Assembly: GCF_015694725.1 (NCBI RefSeq)
Contig: NZ_JADQDQ010000009.1
Location: 155,261-219,260 of the forward strand
DNA: 64,000 bases
From: Hymenobacter jeongseonensis
Lineage (GTDB): Bacteria > Bacteroidota > Bacteroidia > Cytophagales > Hymenobacteraceae
Direction: 5' to 3'
Shown: in pieces, positions 17,211 to 24,880 of the stretch
Numbering within the stretch: the first letter of the stretch is position 1
Layout: the number at the start of each line of letters is the position of its first letter
The notes under the pieces: model-generated
What the model was told of the DNA's origin: nothing
Database searches by the model: none
The model's input: only the letters and a program-made list of their open reading frames with translations
Position numbers and translations under genes: made by a program

Positions 17211-17245
17211 ACCCCAGGGGTCGGAGTGACAGCGGAAACGTCCGC
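17211..17245 (-). promoter_or_regulatory. Putative riboswitch expression platform
   Basis: Between aptamer and start codon the RNA can form GCGGA-CGTT-TCCGC (17232-17245) and ACCCC-T-GGGGT (17211-17221). The second ends 1 nt before the ATG. The GGGGT next to the start also occurs in the 5' strand of the aptamer, so either copy could pair with ACCCC. There is no T tract, which favours control of translation initiation over termination. This is an inference from sequence only. Confidence 0.45.
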
Positions 17246-17256
17246 GGATTGTTTGT

Positions 17257-17336
17257 TCCCTTCGCCGGCATTACCCGGTTCAGGTTCGATGGGTATCATC
17301 TCAGCCGATGTCGTGCACAACATCAGCACCCCTAAA
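17257..17336 (-). ncRNA. TPP riboswitch (THI element)
   Basis: Read on the minus strand, the segment has the THI-box hallmarks in order: GGGGTGCTGATG, CGGCTGAGATGATACCC, GAACCTGAACCGGGTAATGC and CGGCGAAGGGA. The CTGAGA and CCGGGTAATGCCGGCGAAGGGA-type elements form the pyrimidine and pyrophosphate sensors. It precedes the TonB-dependent receptor by about 45 nt and should repress it when thiamine pyrophosphate is abundant. Confidence 0.96.
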
Positions 17337-17343
17337 CAGGATG

Positions 17344-17378
17344 CAAAGGTATACGCCCCGCGCCATACGGCCCGCAAA
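17344..17378 (-). promoter_or_regulatory. Promoter of the riboswitch transcript
   Basis: On the minus strand TTTG (17378-17375) and TACCTTTG (17351-17344) are separated by 23 bp, at the long end of the spacing known in Bacteroidota. Transcription would start just before the aptamer. Confidence 0.55.
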
Positions 17379-17517
17379 ACAAGCTGCCAAGCTCCTCGGC
17401 AGGCAACTTTGCCCTTGGCCGTTTGTTGAAAGTCAGTTAATTTAGGGACGTCGGCCGGCGCAACGCCGGGACGCGAACCTTCGTTGAAAGTTTTGCACCG
17501 CTTCAGCTGTTATCGCC

Positions 17518-17742
17518 ATGTTCAGCCTTGTCTACGCCGTTGCTTTTTGCGCCTTTTTCCTGTTTCTGCTGGTTCTCCCGCGCCGCCGCCGGGCCATGCC
17601 GCCGCCCCCTCCGCCCGACGGTGACGACGACGGCGGCGAACCACACGACCCCGGCCTGCCCGACCTGGATTTGCCCCCCGGCATTTCCCGGCCCATCAAC
17701 GATTGGGAGCCCGACTACAACAAGCGCCGGGTGGGCGTATAG
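17518..17742 (+). CDS. Small single-pass membrane protein, Pro/Asp-rich
   Basis: A 74-residue protein with an N-terminal hydrophobic helix (MFSLVYAVAFCAFFLFLLVL), an RRRR stop-transfer, then a disordered Pro/Asp/Gly-rich tail (PPPPPPDGDDDGGEP) and the conserved-looking end INDWEPDYNKRRVGV. The topology is probably N-out with a cytoplasmic tail. It interrupts the minus-strand vitamin locus on the opposite strand and has its own terminator. I do not recognise the family. The codon choice resembles that of its neighbours, which supports a real gene. Confidence 0.65.
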   Translation: MFSLVYAVAFCAFFLFLLVLPRRRRAMPPPPPPDGDDDGGEPHDPGLPDLDLPPGISRPINDWEPDYNKRRVGV

Positions 17743-17798
17743 CGCGCATAGCGCACCCTTGCTTTTACTATAATATAAAGGCCGCCACGAGTGGGTTC

Positions 17799-17850
17799 AG
17801 GAGTGGTTTGACGGTCAATTTATGGCCCTCAAACCGCTCCTTTCTTTTTG
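17799..17850. terminator. Terminator between convergent genes
   Basis: AGGAGTGGTTTGA and TCAAACCGCTCCT form a long stem with one mismatch around a loop of about 17 nt. On the plus strand it is followed by TTTCTTTTT. It separates the small membrane gene from the convergent kinase/epimerase gene. Confidence 0.6.
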
Positions 17851-17901
17851 CAGCATGGCTAGCCCGAACACCTAAATCCGGGCCCGGCACAAGTCCTGCC
17901 T

Positions 17902-19347
17902 TCAGCCGATTTCGATGGTGTAGGCAGCCGAGAATACCTGCCCCGGTTCCAGCGTCAGAATGCCCTCTTTTTCGCTGAGCTCGCCGGGCTCGCCCGTGGG
18001 ACTGGCGATGCCGTGCCAGGGCTCGATGCACACAAAACCGGCGCCGGGGCCTTTGGTCCAGAGGCCGAGGTAGGGAAAGCCATCGAACTGGAACCGCACG
18101 AAATGCGCCGACTTGTGCGAGCGCAGCGTCAGGCGCGTAAAATCGTAGTGCTTGAACACCAAGGCATCGTCCGCAAACAGCTCGTAGCTGAGCGGCAATT
18201 CCCGTTCGTTGCGGAGTACCGGCGCGGTTTGGCCGGTGAGCAGGCCGCCTTGCAGCAGGTGACGGTCCAAGGTCACGGGGTGGTCGAATTCAAAGAAGTA
18301 ATCTTCAAATTGCTCATCCGGCAGCAAGGGGCAGCGCAACGCGGGGTGCGCCCCAATGCTGAACAGCAGCGGCTGTTCGGGGGCGGGGTTGCGCACGTCC
18401 CAGCGCACGGTGAGCAGGGCGTCGCGCAGCGTATAGGTGATGGTTAGCTCGAAAGCGAAAGGGAAAACGGCCCGCGTTTTTTCGTCGTGGCGCAGCTGGA
18501 AAACCAACTGCGATGCACTTTGCTGGGCCACCGTAAACATCTGGTCGCGGGCAAAGCCGTGCTGGGGCAGGCTGTAGTCGCGGCCTTCGTGGTAGTACGC
18601 ATCGCCGGGCAGGCGGCCCACCAGCGGAAACAGCACCGGCGCGTGGCGCGCCCACACGGCCGGGTCGGCGGGCCACAAGTACTCAAGGCCATCGGCCAGG
18701 GTTACCAGGCTGGTCAGCTCGGCGCCGTATGCGGCAAACGTGGCGCGGCAGCTGGGCGAGGTGAGGGTGTATTGGTCGGGGCGGGCGGGCATGGGAAGAG
18801 GCGAGGTGGGGAGAGGGAGCGAAGCGCCCCGCAGCAGCTCATCAATCAGAAAGCACGCCTGGGTGAACCGGCGGTCTTCGTTGCCGGATATCTCGGCAAA
18901 ATTGGCCATTTGCTCGCGCAGCTCGCGCTGGTAGAGGTCGTAGAACTGCTGGCGCAGAAAGGGGTGTTCGCGGAGCGGGTCGGGCTGCCAGGGCAGGTCG
19001 ATGCCCATGAGCAGCACCAGGTCGTAGTGCTGCTGGCTGATGCGGCGCAATATCCACTCCGGACAAGTGCCAAAAGCGTGCTCCGACCAGATTTTAATTA
19101 CCAGCAAGTCGCTGTCGTAAAACACCAGCCCGTTGGCCTGGGCTTCGGCGTGCGCTTCGGCCAGGACCTGGCCACGGGCTATTTCCTCAATATCCTCGGG
19201 CGTGTAATGGGGACCGGAATCGGCCAGATACTCGCGGGCAAATTCGGGAGCAAAAGAGGTTCCGTAGTGAGCCGCCAGCCGAGCGGCCAACGTCGACTTG
19301 CCCGTGGATTCGGGACCAGTAAGGGAAACGCGCAGCAACTTATGCAA
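17902..19347 (-). CDS. NadR-like kinase fused to an aldose 1-epimerase-family domain
   Basis: A single 481-residue frame with two unrelated domains. Residues 1 to about 178 resemble the ribosylnicotinamide kinase part of NadR (AAA_28): P-loop GPESTGKST, the FAREYLADSG segment, DSDLLVIKIWSEHAFG, and LVLLMGIDLPWQPDPLREHP. Residues from about 195 onward are a LacX-type aldose 1-epimerase domain (AAYGAELTSL, LFPLVGRLPGDAYYHEGRDY, QHGFARDQMF, SIGAHPALRCPL, CIEPWHGI). The joint is a short Pro/Leu/Ser linker (ASLPLPTSPLPMPARPD) containing a Met that would suit a separate epimerase start. The first gene therefore may have lost its stop codon. The start is TTG at 19347, since no ATG or GTG precedes the P-loop. 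Beside a PnuC-family gene the kinase may trap imported nicotinamide riboside or thiamine. Confidence 0.8.
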   Translation of the reverse strand: MHKLLRVSLTGPESTGKSTLAARLAAHYGTSFAPEFAREYLADSGPHYTPEDIEEIARGQVLAEAHAEAQANGLVFYDSDLLVIKIWSEHAFGTCPEWILRRISQQHYDLVLLMGIDLPWQPDPLREHPFLRQQFYDLYQRELREQMANFAEISGNEDRRFTQACFLIDELLRGASLPLPTSPLPMPARPDQYTLTSPSCRATFAAYGAELTSLVTLADGLEYLWPADPAVWARHAPVLFPLVGRLPGDAYYHEGRDYSLPQHGFARDQMFTVAQQSASQLVFQLRHDEKTRAVFPFAFELTITYTLRDALLTVRWDVRNPAPEQPLLFSIGAHPALRCPLLPDEQFEDYFFEFDHPVTLDRHLLQGGLLTGQTAPVLRNERELPLSYELFADDALVFKHYDFTRLTLRSHKSAHFVRFQFDGFPYLGLWTKGPGAGFVCIEPWHGIASPTGEPGELSEKEGILTLEPGQVFSAAYTIEIG

Positions 19348-19477
19348 AAAAAAAGGGAGGTTAAACGGAGTGAGCGGCGGCCTAAATAAAACCAGAAATT
19401 ATTTAGCCGGTGCAACCTAGTAAGTGGCTGGAAACGAAAAACCGGGCTGGGAACCGCGGCTCATCTCCCGCCAGCTT

Positions 19478-20122
19478 TTAAGAAACAACGGACTGCGCTT
19501 GCGCCGTCTGCGCTGCTAGCTCGCGCCGCCATTGCCAATAGCCGTACGCGGCCAGCCCCAAAAACACGGCGTAGAGCACGCTGGTCAGGTGCAAGTCGCG
19601 GTGCCAGTACATGCCTACGTAGGCCACGTCGACCCCAATCCAGAGCAGCCAGTTTTCGATGTTGCGGCGCGAAAGCAACAGCTGGGCCGCCAGGCTGATG
19701 GCCGTGGTGCTGCTGTCCCAATACGGCAGGGCCGCGTCGCTGTATCGACTAAACAAAAAGCCCACAACCACCGCAAACACTAGGCCCGCCGCCCCCAGCC
19801 ACCAGGCCACCCGCCGCGGGGTGTGGGAAATGGGCAGCGAGGGCGCTTCGGGCGAAGCGTCCTTGCGCAGCCATTTCGCCCAGCCATACACCAGCAAGGC
19901 TATGAAAGCCAGCTGCAAGCCGGCATCCGAATAGAGCCGGGCCTGCTTGAAAACTACCAAGTAAAGCCCACCGTTGACAATGCCAATAGGGAAATTCCAG
20001 ATGGAATTTCGGGCGGCCAGCCACACGCAGGCCACGCCCGTCACCACGCCGGCTACTTCCACCGGACTAGCGGCCTGCACTGCCGCCCAGGCCGCCGAAA
20101 ATAAAGTAGCAGAGAGAACCAC
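19478..20122 (-). CDS. PnuC-family vitamin transporter (PnuC or thiamine-type PnuT)
   Basis: A polytopic transporter of about 214 residues of the PnuC/SWEET-like family, which carries nicotinamide riboside or thiamine by facilitated diffusion coupled to intracellular phosphorylation. Recognisable segments are WNFPIGIVNGGLYLVVFKQARLYSDAG early on and ENWLLWIGVDVAYVGMYW late. The late motif is W-x-x-W-x-x-x-D, where many NR-type PnuC proteins have Asn. A nearby TPP-riboswitch receptor makes a thiamine transporter (PnuT) attractive, but no riboswitch is visible ahead of this gene. No ATG is available at the N-terminus; GTG at 20122 is used, and TTG at 20128 is an alternative. It lies 130 bp upstream of the kinase/epimerase gene on the same strand. 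Confidence 0.85.
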   Translation of the reverse strand: MVLSATLFSAAWAAVQAASPVEVAGVVTGVACVWLAARNSIWNFPIGIVNGGLYLVVFKQARLYSDAGLQLAFIALLVYGWAKWLRKDASPEAPSLPISHTPRRVAWWLGAAGLVFAVVVGFLFSRYSDAALPYWDSSTTAISLAAQLLLSRRNIENWLLWIGVDVAYVGMYWHRDLHLTSVLYAVFLGLAAYGYWQWRRELAAQTAQAQSVVS

Positions 20123-20170
20123 AGCCAACGCCAGCAGAAGAAGAAAGGCGCAAGGTAGGGCTCCGACGCC

Positions 20171-20178
20171 TACTTTTG
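20171..20178 (+). promoter_or_regulatory. Putative -7 box for the rhodanese gene
   Basis: TACTTTTG fits TAnnTTTG and lies 20 bp before the ATG at 20198, implying a very short leader. Confidence 0.4.
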
Positions 20179-20197
20179 CCCCACCTACTGCTCAGCT

Positions 20198-20530
20198 ATG
20201 GAAAGCGTATCCCTGGAAATCAGCCCCGAAGAACTGCACCGCCGCCTGCAAGCCGGCGACGACCTGCAACTCGTGGACGTGCGCCAGCCCGAAGAATTTG
20301 ACTACTGCCACCTGCCCGGCAGCCTCCTGCTGCCCCTGGACGAAATGCCCCGCCGCGCGGCCGAAATTCGCCCCGACGGCCCGGTGGTGCTTATTTGCCA
20401 CCACGGCGTGCGCTCGGCCCACGCACTGGGCTACCTGCGCCACCGCCTCGGCCGCACCAACCTGCTGAACTTGCGCGGCGGCGTAGCCGCTTGGGCCGAG
20501 CAAGTCGACCCCGCCTTTCCGCGCTATTAA
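20198..20530 (+). CDS. Single-domain rhodanese
   Basis: A 110-residue cytoplasmic rhodanese-like sulfur carrier or sulfurtransferase. The domain reads ISPEELHRRLQAG, LVDVRQPEEFDYCHLPGSLLLPLDEM, then the active loop LICHHGVRSAHA with the catalytic Cys, and LRGGVAAWAEQVDP near the end. The size matches GlpE-type proteins. There is no signal peptide. It diverges from the PnuC-family gene and is followed by a DUF2071 gene after 91 bp. The physiological acceptor is unknown. Confidence 0.92.
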   Translation: MESVSLEISPEELHRRLQAGDDLQLVDVRQPEEFDYCHLPGSLLLPLDEMPRRAAEIRPDGPVVLICHHGVRSAHALGYLRHRLGRTNLLNLRGGVAAWAEQVDPAFPRY

Positions 20531-20621
20531 GCGCCAGAGCAAGCAGGTCAATTTCAAACCAGTCCCGTCGTTTAGGAGTTGGGTTCGTTGAAGGCACATA
20601 TCCTGCTGCTTTCCGCTACCC

Positions 20622-21410
20622 ATGCCCGATTTCTCTCTCTCCTCCGCGCTGCTGGCCGATGCGGGCGCCCCTACCCTATCCGCCAGGGTGGCACTGCGCG
20701 ACCGGCCGGCCGGCACGCCATTACTGCGCCAGGAATGGGGCGACTTGCTGTTCATGCACTGGCCGGTTCCGGCCGAACTGCTTCAGCCCTACCTGCCGCC
20801 GCGGCTGACCATCGACACCTACGACGGCATGGCTTGGCTGGCGGTGGTACCGTTTCGCATGTCGAAAGTGCGTACCCGCATCAGCCCGCCGGTGCCGGGC
20901 GCCAATGAATTTCTGGAGCTGAACGTGCGCACCTACGTGCACCTCGATGGCGTGCCGGGCGTGTGGTTTTTCTCGCTCGATGCCACCAATGCGCTGGCCG
21001 TGTGGGCGGCCCGCACGTTTTTTAACCTGCCCTACCTGCGTGCCAACATGAGCTTGGACAGCCCTAGCCCGCAGCTGCGCCAGTTCCGGGCCCAACGCAC
21101 CCACCCAAGCGCCCCGGCCGCCACTTTCCGCGCCACCTGGACGGTGGGCGCGCCGTTGCCGCCCGCCGAGCCCGGCTCATTGGCCTTTTTTCTCACGGAG
21201 CGCTACTGCCTTTATGCCAGCAATAAGGCGCACACCAAGCTCTACCGGGGCCGGGTGGCGCATGCACCGTGGCCCCTGTCCTCGGCCAATGTGCTGCACT
21301 TCGAATCATCGCTAATAGAGAGCCACGGCCTGCCTACGCCCGCTGGACTGCCCGTGCTGCACGCCGGCGGCCCCGTGAGCGTGGAGCTGTGGCCGATGCA
21401 GCGGGTGTAA
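20622..21410 (+). CDS. DUF2071 (YqjF-family) protein
   Basis: A 262-residue protein of the DUF2071/YqjF family. Typical segments are LLRQEWGDLLFMHWPVP, LQPYLPPRLTIDTYDGMAWLAVVPF, FLELNVRTYVHLDGVPGVWFFSLDATNALAV and a C-terminal region with LTERYCLYA. Members are often annotated as acetoacetate decarboxylase-like in fold, but no reaction is established. The stop lies 9 bp before the GTG start of the helicase gene, so the two are probably co-transcribed and perhaps translationally coupled. Confidence 0.88.
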   Translation: MPDFSLSSALLADAGAPTLSARVALRDRPAGTPLLRQEWGDLLFMHWPVPAELLQPYLPPRLTIDTYDGMAWLAVVPFRMSKVRTRISPPVPGANEFLELNVRTYVHLDGVPGVWFFSLDATNALAVWAARTFFNLPYLRANMSLDSPSPQLRQFRAQRTHPSAPAATFRATWTVGAPLPPAEPGSLAFFLTERYCLYASNKAHTKLYRGRVAHAPWPLSSANVLHFESSLIESHGLPTPAGLPVLHAGGPVSVELWPMQRV

Positions 21411-21419
21411 TTTTGGTGG

Positions 21420-24020
21420 GTGAAACCTGCCTTTATCCTGCCGCCGCTGCCCGAATTGCCCATCATTGCGGCCCTGCCCGCGTTGCGGGCTGCCCTGGCC
21501 AGCAATGCCCGCGTGGTGCTGGAAGCCCCCCCCGGCGCGGGCAAGACCACCGTGGTGCCGCTGGAGCTTTTGGCCGCCAGCTGGCGGAATCCGGACGATA
21601 AAATTCTGGTGCTCGAACCCCGCCAGTTGGCCGTGCGCGGGGCCGCCGCCCGCCTGGCGCAGCTACTGGGTGAGCCCGTGGGCCGCACCATCGGCTATCG
21701 GGTGCGGCTGGATAGCAAAGTGAGCCAGGAAACCCGGGTGGAAGTCATCACCGAAGGCATTCTCACGCGCATGATTCAGGACGACCCGGCGCTGGAAGGC
21801 GTGGCGGCCGTGGTGTTCGACGAATTTCACGAGCGCAGCCTCAATGCCGATTTGGGGCTGGCCCTGGCCCTGGATGCACAAGCCGTGCTGCGGCCCGACC
21901 TGCGGATTCTGATAATGAGTGCTACGCTGGAGGCCCAGCGCCTGGGCCAATGGCTGCCCGCCCCGGTGGTGTCCTCGGCCGGTTTTTTGTTTCCGATTGA
22001 CACTCACTACCTCGACCCGCGCCGCGCTTCTTCGCTGCCCAACAAGCCCAACGAGCGGCTGGCCGAGCTGGTGCCCGCCCAGGTGCGCGCGGCCCTGAAT
22101 ACCCACGCCGAGGGCGACATTCTGGTATTTCTGCCCGGCGTGGGGGACTTGCAGCGGAGTGCCGGCAAGCTCACCGACGCCCTGGCCGATACCGTTGACC
22201 TGCACTTGCTGCACGGCGAGTTGCCGCTCGAAACCCAGGACGCCGCCCTGCGCCCCGCCCGCGCCGGGCGCCGCAAGGTCATCCTGGCCACCAGCATTGC
22301 CGAAACCAGCCTCACCATTGAAGGCGTGCGGGTGGTGATTGACGGCGGGTTTGCGCGGGTGCCGCGCTTTGTGCCCCGCACCGGCTTCACTACCCTGGAA
22401 ACCGTGCCCGTGGCCCGCGCCGCGGCCGACCAGCGCCGGGGCCGCGCCGGCCGCCTGGCCCCCGGCACCTGCTACCGCCTCTGGACCGAAGCCGAGCACC
22501 ACAACCTGCCTGCCCACCGCCCGCCCGAAATCCACACCGCCGACCTAAGCAGCCTGGTGCTGGAACTGGCCCTGTGGGGAGCGACGGAGCCAACCGGCTT
22601 GCGGTGGCTGGATGTGCCGCCGGTGGCCGCCTTCGCGCAAGCCCGGGAGCTGTTGCTGCGGCTGGGAGCGTTGGCTAACGAGACCAAAGTCACGCCGCAC
22701 GGCCGGCAGTTGGCGGCGCTGGGCCTGCCGCCCCGCCTTGGACACTTGGTGGTGCGCGGCCAGGAGTTGGGCTACGGCGCGGCGGCGGGCGCGCTGGCCG
22801 CATTACTGGCCGAGCGCGACCTGCTGCGCTGGGCTTCGCCAACCGATACCCGCCCGATGCTGCCGGATTTGCGCCTGCGCCTGGAGGCGTTGGAAAGCGG
22901 CCGGCCGCCGCTGCCCGGCCTGGCGCTGCACCACGCCACGCTGCAGCGCGTACGCGACGTGGCCCGCAACCTGCAAGCCCGACAGCGGCAGGCGCCGGCC
23001 GCGGCTGGCTATTCGGCCGCGCAGGCGCCCGTTGGGTTGCTCACGGCGCTGGCGTACCCCGACCGCTTGGCCCAGCGCGAAACCCATGACCGGCTCCGCC
23101 TCGTAACGGGCCAGCGCGTGAGCTTGAACACGACGGATGTGGACCCGCAGGCCGAGTTCTTTGCGGTGGCTCACCTGGCCGGCACGGCGGCGGCGCCCCG
23201 CGCTACGTTGGCCGCGCCGCTGGGCAAAGACGAACTGGAACTGGCCTTCGCCGACCAGATTACCACCACCGACGAAGTGGGCTACGACGTTGCGGCCCAG
23301 CGCGTAAGTGGCCGCCGCGTGCGCCGGCTGGGGGCGTTATTGCTTTCGGAGGCGGTTATTGGCCAGCCCGACCCGGCGCTGGTCAGCCAGGCCCTGGGTA
23401 CGTATTTGCAGGAAGCGGGTTTGAGCAAATTGAACTGGACGGCCGAGGCCCGGCAGCTACAGCAACGACTGGAATTTCTGCATCAGCAGTTCCCCGCATC
23501 CGAAGCAAACCCCGGGGAAGAGTGGCCCACTTTCAATGATAAAACCTTGACCCGGGAGCTTACGGAGTGGCTGGGCCCGCACCTCACCGGCCTCAAAACC
23601 CTGGCTGATGTGCAGCGTCTCAACCTGACCGAGCCGCTGCTGGCGCGCCTGCCCGGCGGTTGGAACCAACGCCAAGTGCTCGACCGCTTGGCCCCGGCCG
23701 CGCTGGAAGTACCCAGTGGCTCGCACATTGCCTTGGACTACAGCGACCCGGCCGCCCCGGTGCTTGCCGTGAAGCTGCAAGAGCTATTTGGCCTTACCGA
23801 GACGCCCACTGTGGCCGGCGGGCGCGTGCCGCTGCTGTTGCACCTGCTGTCGCCGGGCGGGCGGCCGGCGCAGGTCACGCGCGACCTGCGCAGCTTTTGG
23901 GAACGGGGCTACTTCGAGGTGCGCAAGGACTTGAAGGGCCGCTACCCCCGGCATCCCTGGCCCGACAAACCCATGGAGCACATTCCCACCAAACTCACCA
24001 AAAAGCGGCTGGGCCAGTAG
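21420..24020 (+). CDS. hrpB: ATP-dependent helicase HrpB
   Basis: A DExH-box helicase of 866 residues, full length for HrpB. The GTG start at 21420 lies 10 bp after the previous gene. Motifs run in order: Walker A EAPPGAGKTT near residue 36, motif II DEFHERS near 134, SAT (IMSATLEA), motif V VILATSIAETSLTIEGV, motif VI QRRGRAGRLAPG, followed by the ratchet and the family-specific C-terminal HrpB domain (RDLRSFWERGYFEVRKDLKGRYPRHPWPD). The protein is cytoplasmic and acts on RNA, but its cellular function is poorly defined. Confidence 0.96.
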   Translation: MKPAFILPPLPELPIIAALPALRAALASNARVVLEAPPGAGKTTVVPLELLAASWRNPDDKILVLEPRQLAVRGAAARLAQLLGEPVGRTIGYRVRLDSKVSQETRVEVITEGILTRMIQDDPALEGVAAVVFDEFHERSLNADLGLALALDAQAVLRPDLRILIMSATLEAQRLGQWLPAPVVSSAGFLFPIDTHYLDPRRASSLPNKPNERLAELVPAQVRAALNTHAEGDILVFLPGVGDLQRSAGKLTDALADTVDLHLLHGELPLETQDAALRPARAGRRKVILATSIAETSLTIEGVRVVIDGGFARVPRFVPRTGFTTLETVPVARAAADQRRGRAGRLAPGTCYRLWTEAEHHNLPAHRPPEIHTADLSSLVLELALWGATEPTGLRWLDVPPVAAFAQARELLLRLGALANETKVTPHGRQLAALGLPPRLGHLVVRGQELGYGAAAGALAALLAERDLLRWASPTDTRPMLPDLRLRLEALESGRPPLPGLALHHATLQRVRDVARNLQARQRQAPAAAGYSAAQAPVGLLTALAYPDRLAQRETHDRLRLVTGQRVSLNTTDVDPQAEFFAVAHLAGTAAAPRATLAAPLGKDELELAFADQITTTDEVGYDVAAQRVSGRRVRRLGALLLSEAVIGQPDPALVSQALGTYLQEAGLSKLNWTAEARQLQQRLEFLHQQFPASEANPGEEWPTFNDKTLTRELTEWLGPHLTGLKTLADVQRLNLTEPLLARLPGGWNQRQVLDRLAPAALEVPSGSHIALDYSDPAAPVLAVKLQELFGLTETPTVAGGRVPLLLHLLSPGGRPAQVTRDLRSFWERGYFEVRKDLKGRYPRHPWPDKPMEHIPTKLTKKRLGQ

Positions 24021-24125
24021 CCGGTTTTCGTTACGGACTAATAGCCAATGTTATCATTACTCAAAAACCGGTAATTTATGAGGTAACAATTGCGTAACGT
24101 TGGCCGACCGGTGCGTAATTGGGGT

Positions 24126-24860
24126 ATGAAACACCTCTTCTCCTCATTCATTCTGGCTCTACTTACTGGCACGGCCCAGGGCCAAGGTGGCGGCGGAGGG
24201 GCACCCGTGGGGTGGATGAAACTCAGCGCCGATTTGCCCCTGCGCGGCCGCTGGAGCATGTACTCGGAAGTGGAGACGCGCCAGAGCAATGCTCAACTCA
24301 CTGCCCAGCAGCTCGGCCGCCTGGGCTTCCGCTTGAACGTATCCCCTAATTTCAGCCTCACCACGGGCTACGTGCTGGCGGCAAACGAATGCCGCGCCAG
24401 CGGCGACGAGTCCACCACTCCCGAACACCGCCTGTATCAGGAAGTAGCTGTGAACGACGCCACCGGGGCCATACGCGCCGGCCACCGCCTGCGGGCCGAA
24501 GAGCGGTGGCTGCGCGCCACACCGGAAGCCGCCTTTCGGTTTGCCCCGCGCCTGCGCTACCAATTGCGACTGGTGCTGCCGTTGCGGGCGGGCGGGACGC
24601 TGCCCATCGGCGGCGTGTTCCTGGTGGTGGGCAATGAAGTATTTGCCGGCCTGGGTCGGCGCGAAGGGCGGAGCTTTTTGGAAGAAAACCGCGCAAGTGC
24701 GGGCCTGGGCTACCGCGTCAGCCGCCACGCCACCGTGGAAATGGCTTACCTGCACCAGACCCAGGCGGCGGGGTCGGCGGGCGCTTCCCTGGCCCGCAAT
24801 GCGGTGCAAGTGAGCGTGGCCGTGGCTCGACCCAACCATCTTGCCTTGGTGCGCCGCTGA
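24126..24860 (+). CDS. DUF2490 outer-membrane beta-barrel-like protein
   Basis: A 244-residue exported protein. The start at 24126 puts MKHLFSSFILALLTGTAQGQ as signal peptide; an upstream Met 12 codons earlier is less suitable. The mature part looks like a small beta-barrel of the DUF2490 type: WSMYSEVETRQSNAQL, FSLTTGYVLA, HRLYQEVAV, GHRLRAEERWL, YQLRLVLPL and VGNEVFAGLG. No function is known. It stands alone and is convergent with the FRG-domain gene, with 20 bp between stop codons. Confidence 0.8.
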   Translation: MKHLFSSFILALLTGTAQGQGGGGGAPVGWMKLSADLPLRGRWSMYSEVETRQSNAQLTAQQLGRLGFRLNVSPNFSLTTGYVLAANECRASGDESTTPEHRLYQEVAVNDATGAIRAGHRLRAEERWLRATPEAAFRFAPRLRYQLRLVLPLRAGGTLPIGGVFLVVGNEVFAGLGRREGRSFLEENRASAGLGYRVSRHATVEMAYLHQTQAAGSAGASLARNAVQVSVAVARPNHLALVRR

Positions 24861-24880
24861 TAGCTGCTTCCGCTTGTTGG

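Noticed and set aside
17209..17377. An N-terminal extension of the TonB-dependent receptor through the aptamer
   Set aside because: The extra 56 codons translate the riboswitch itself, and the signal peptide begins at 17209.
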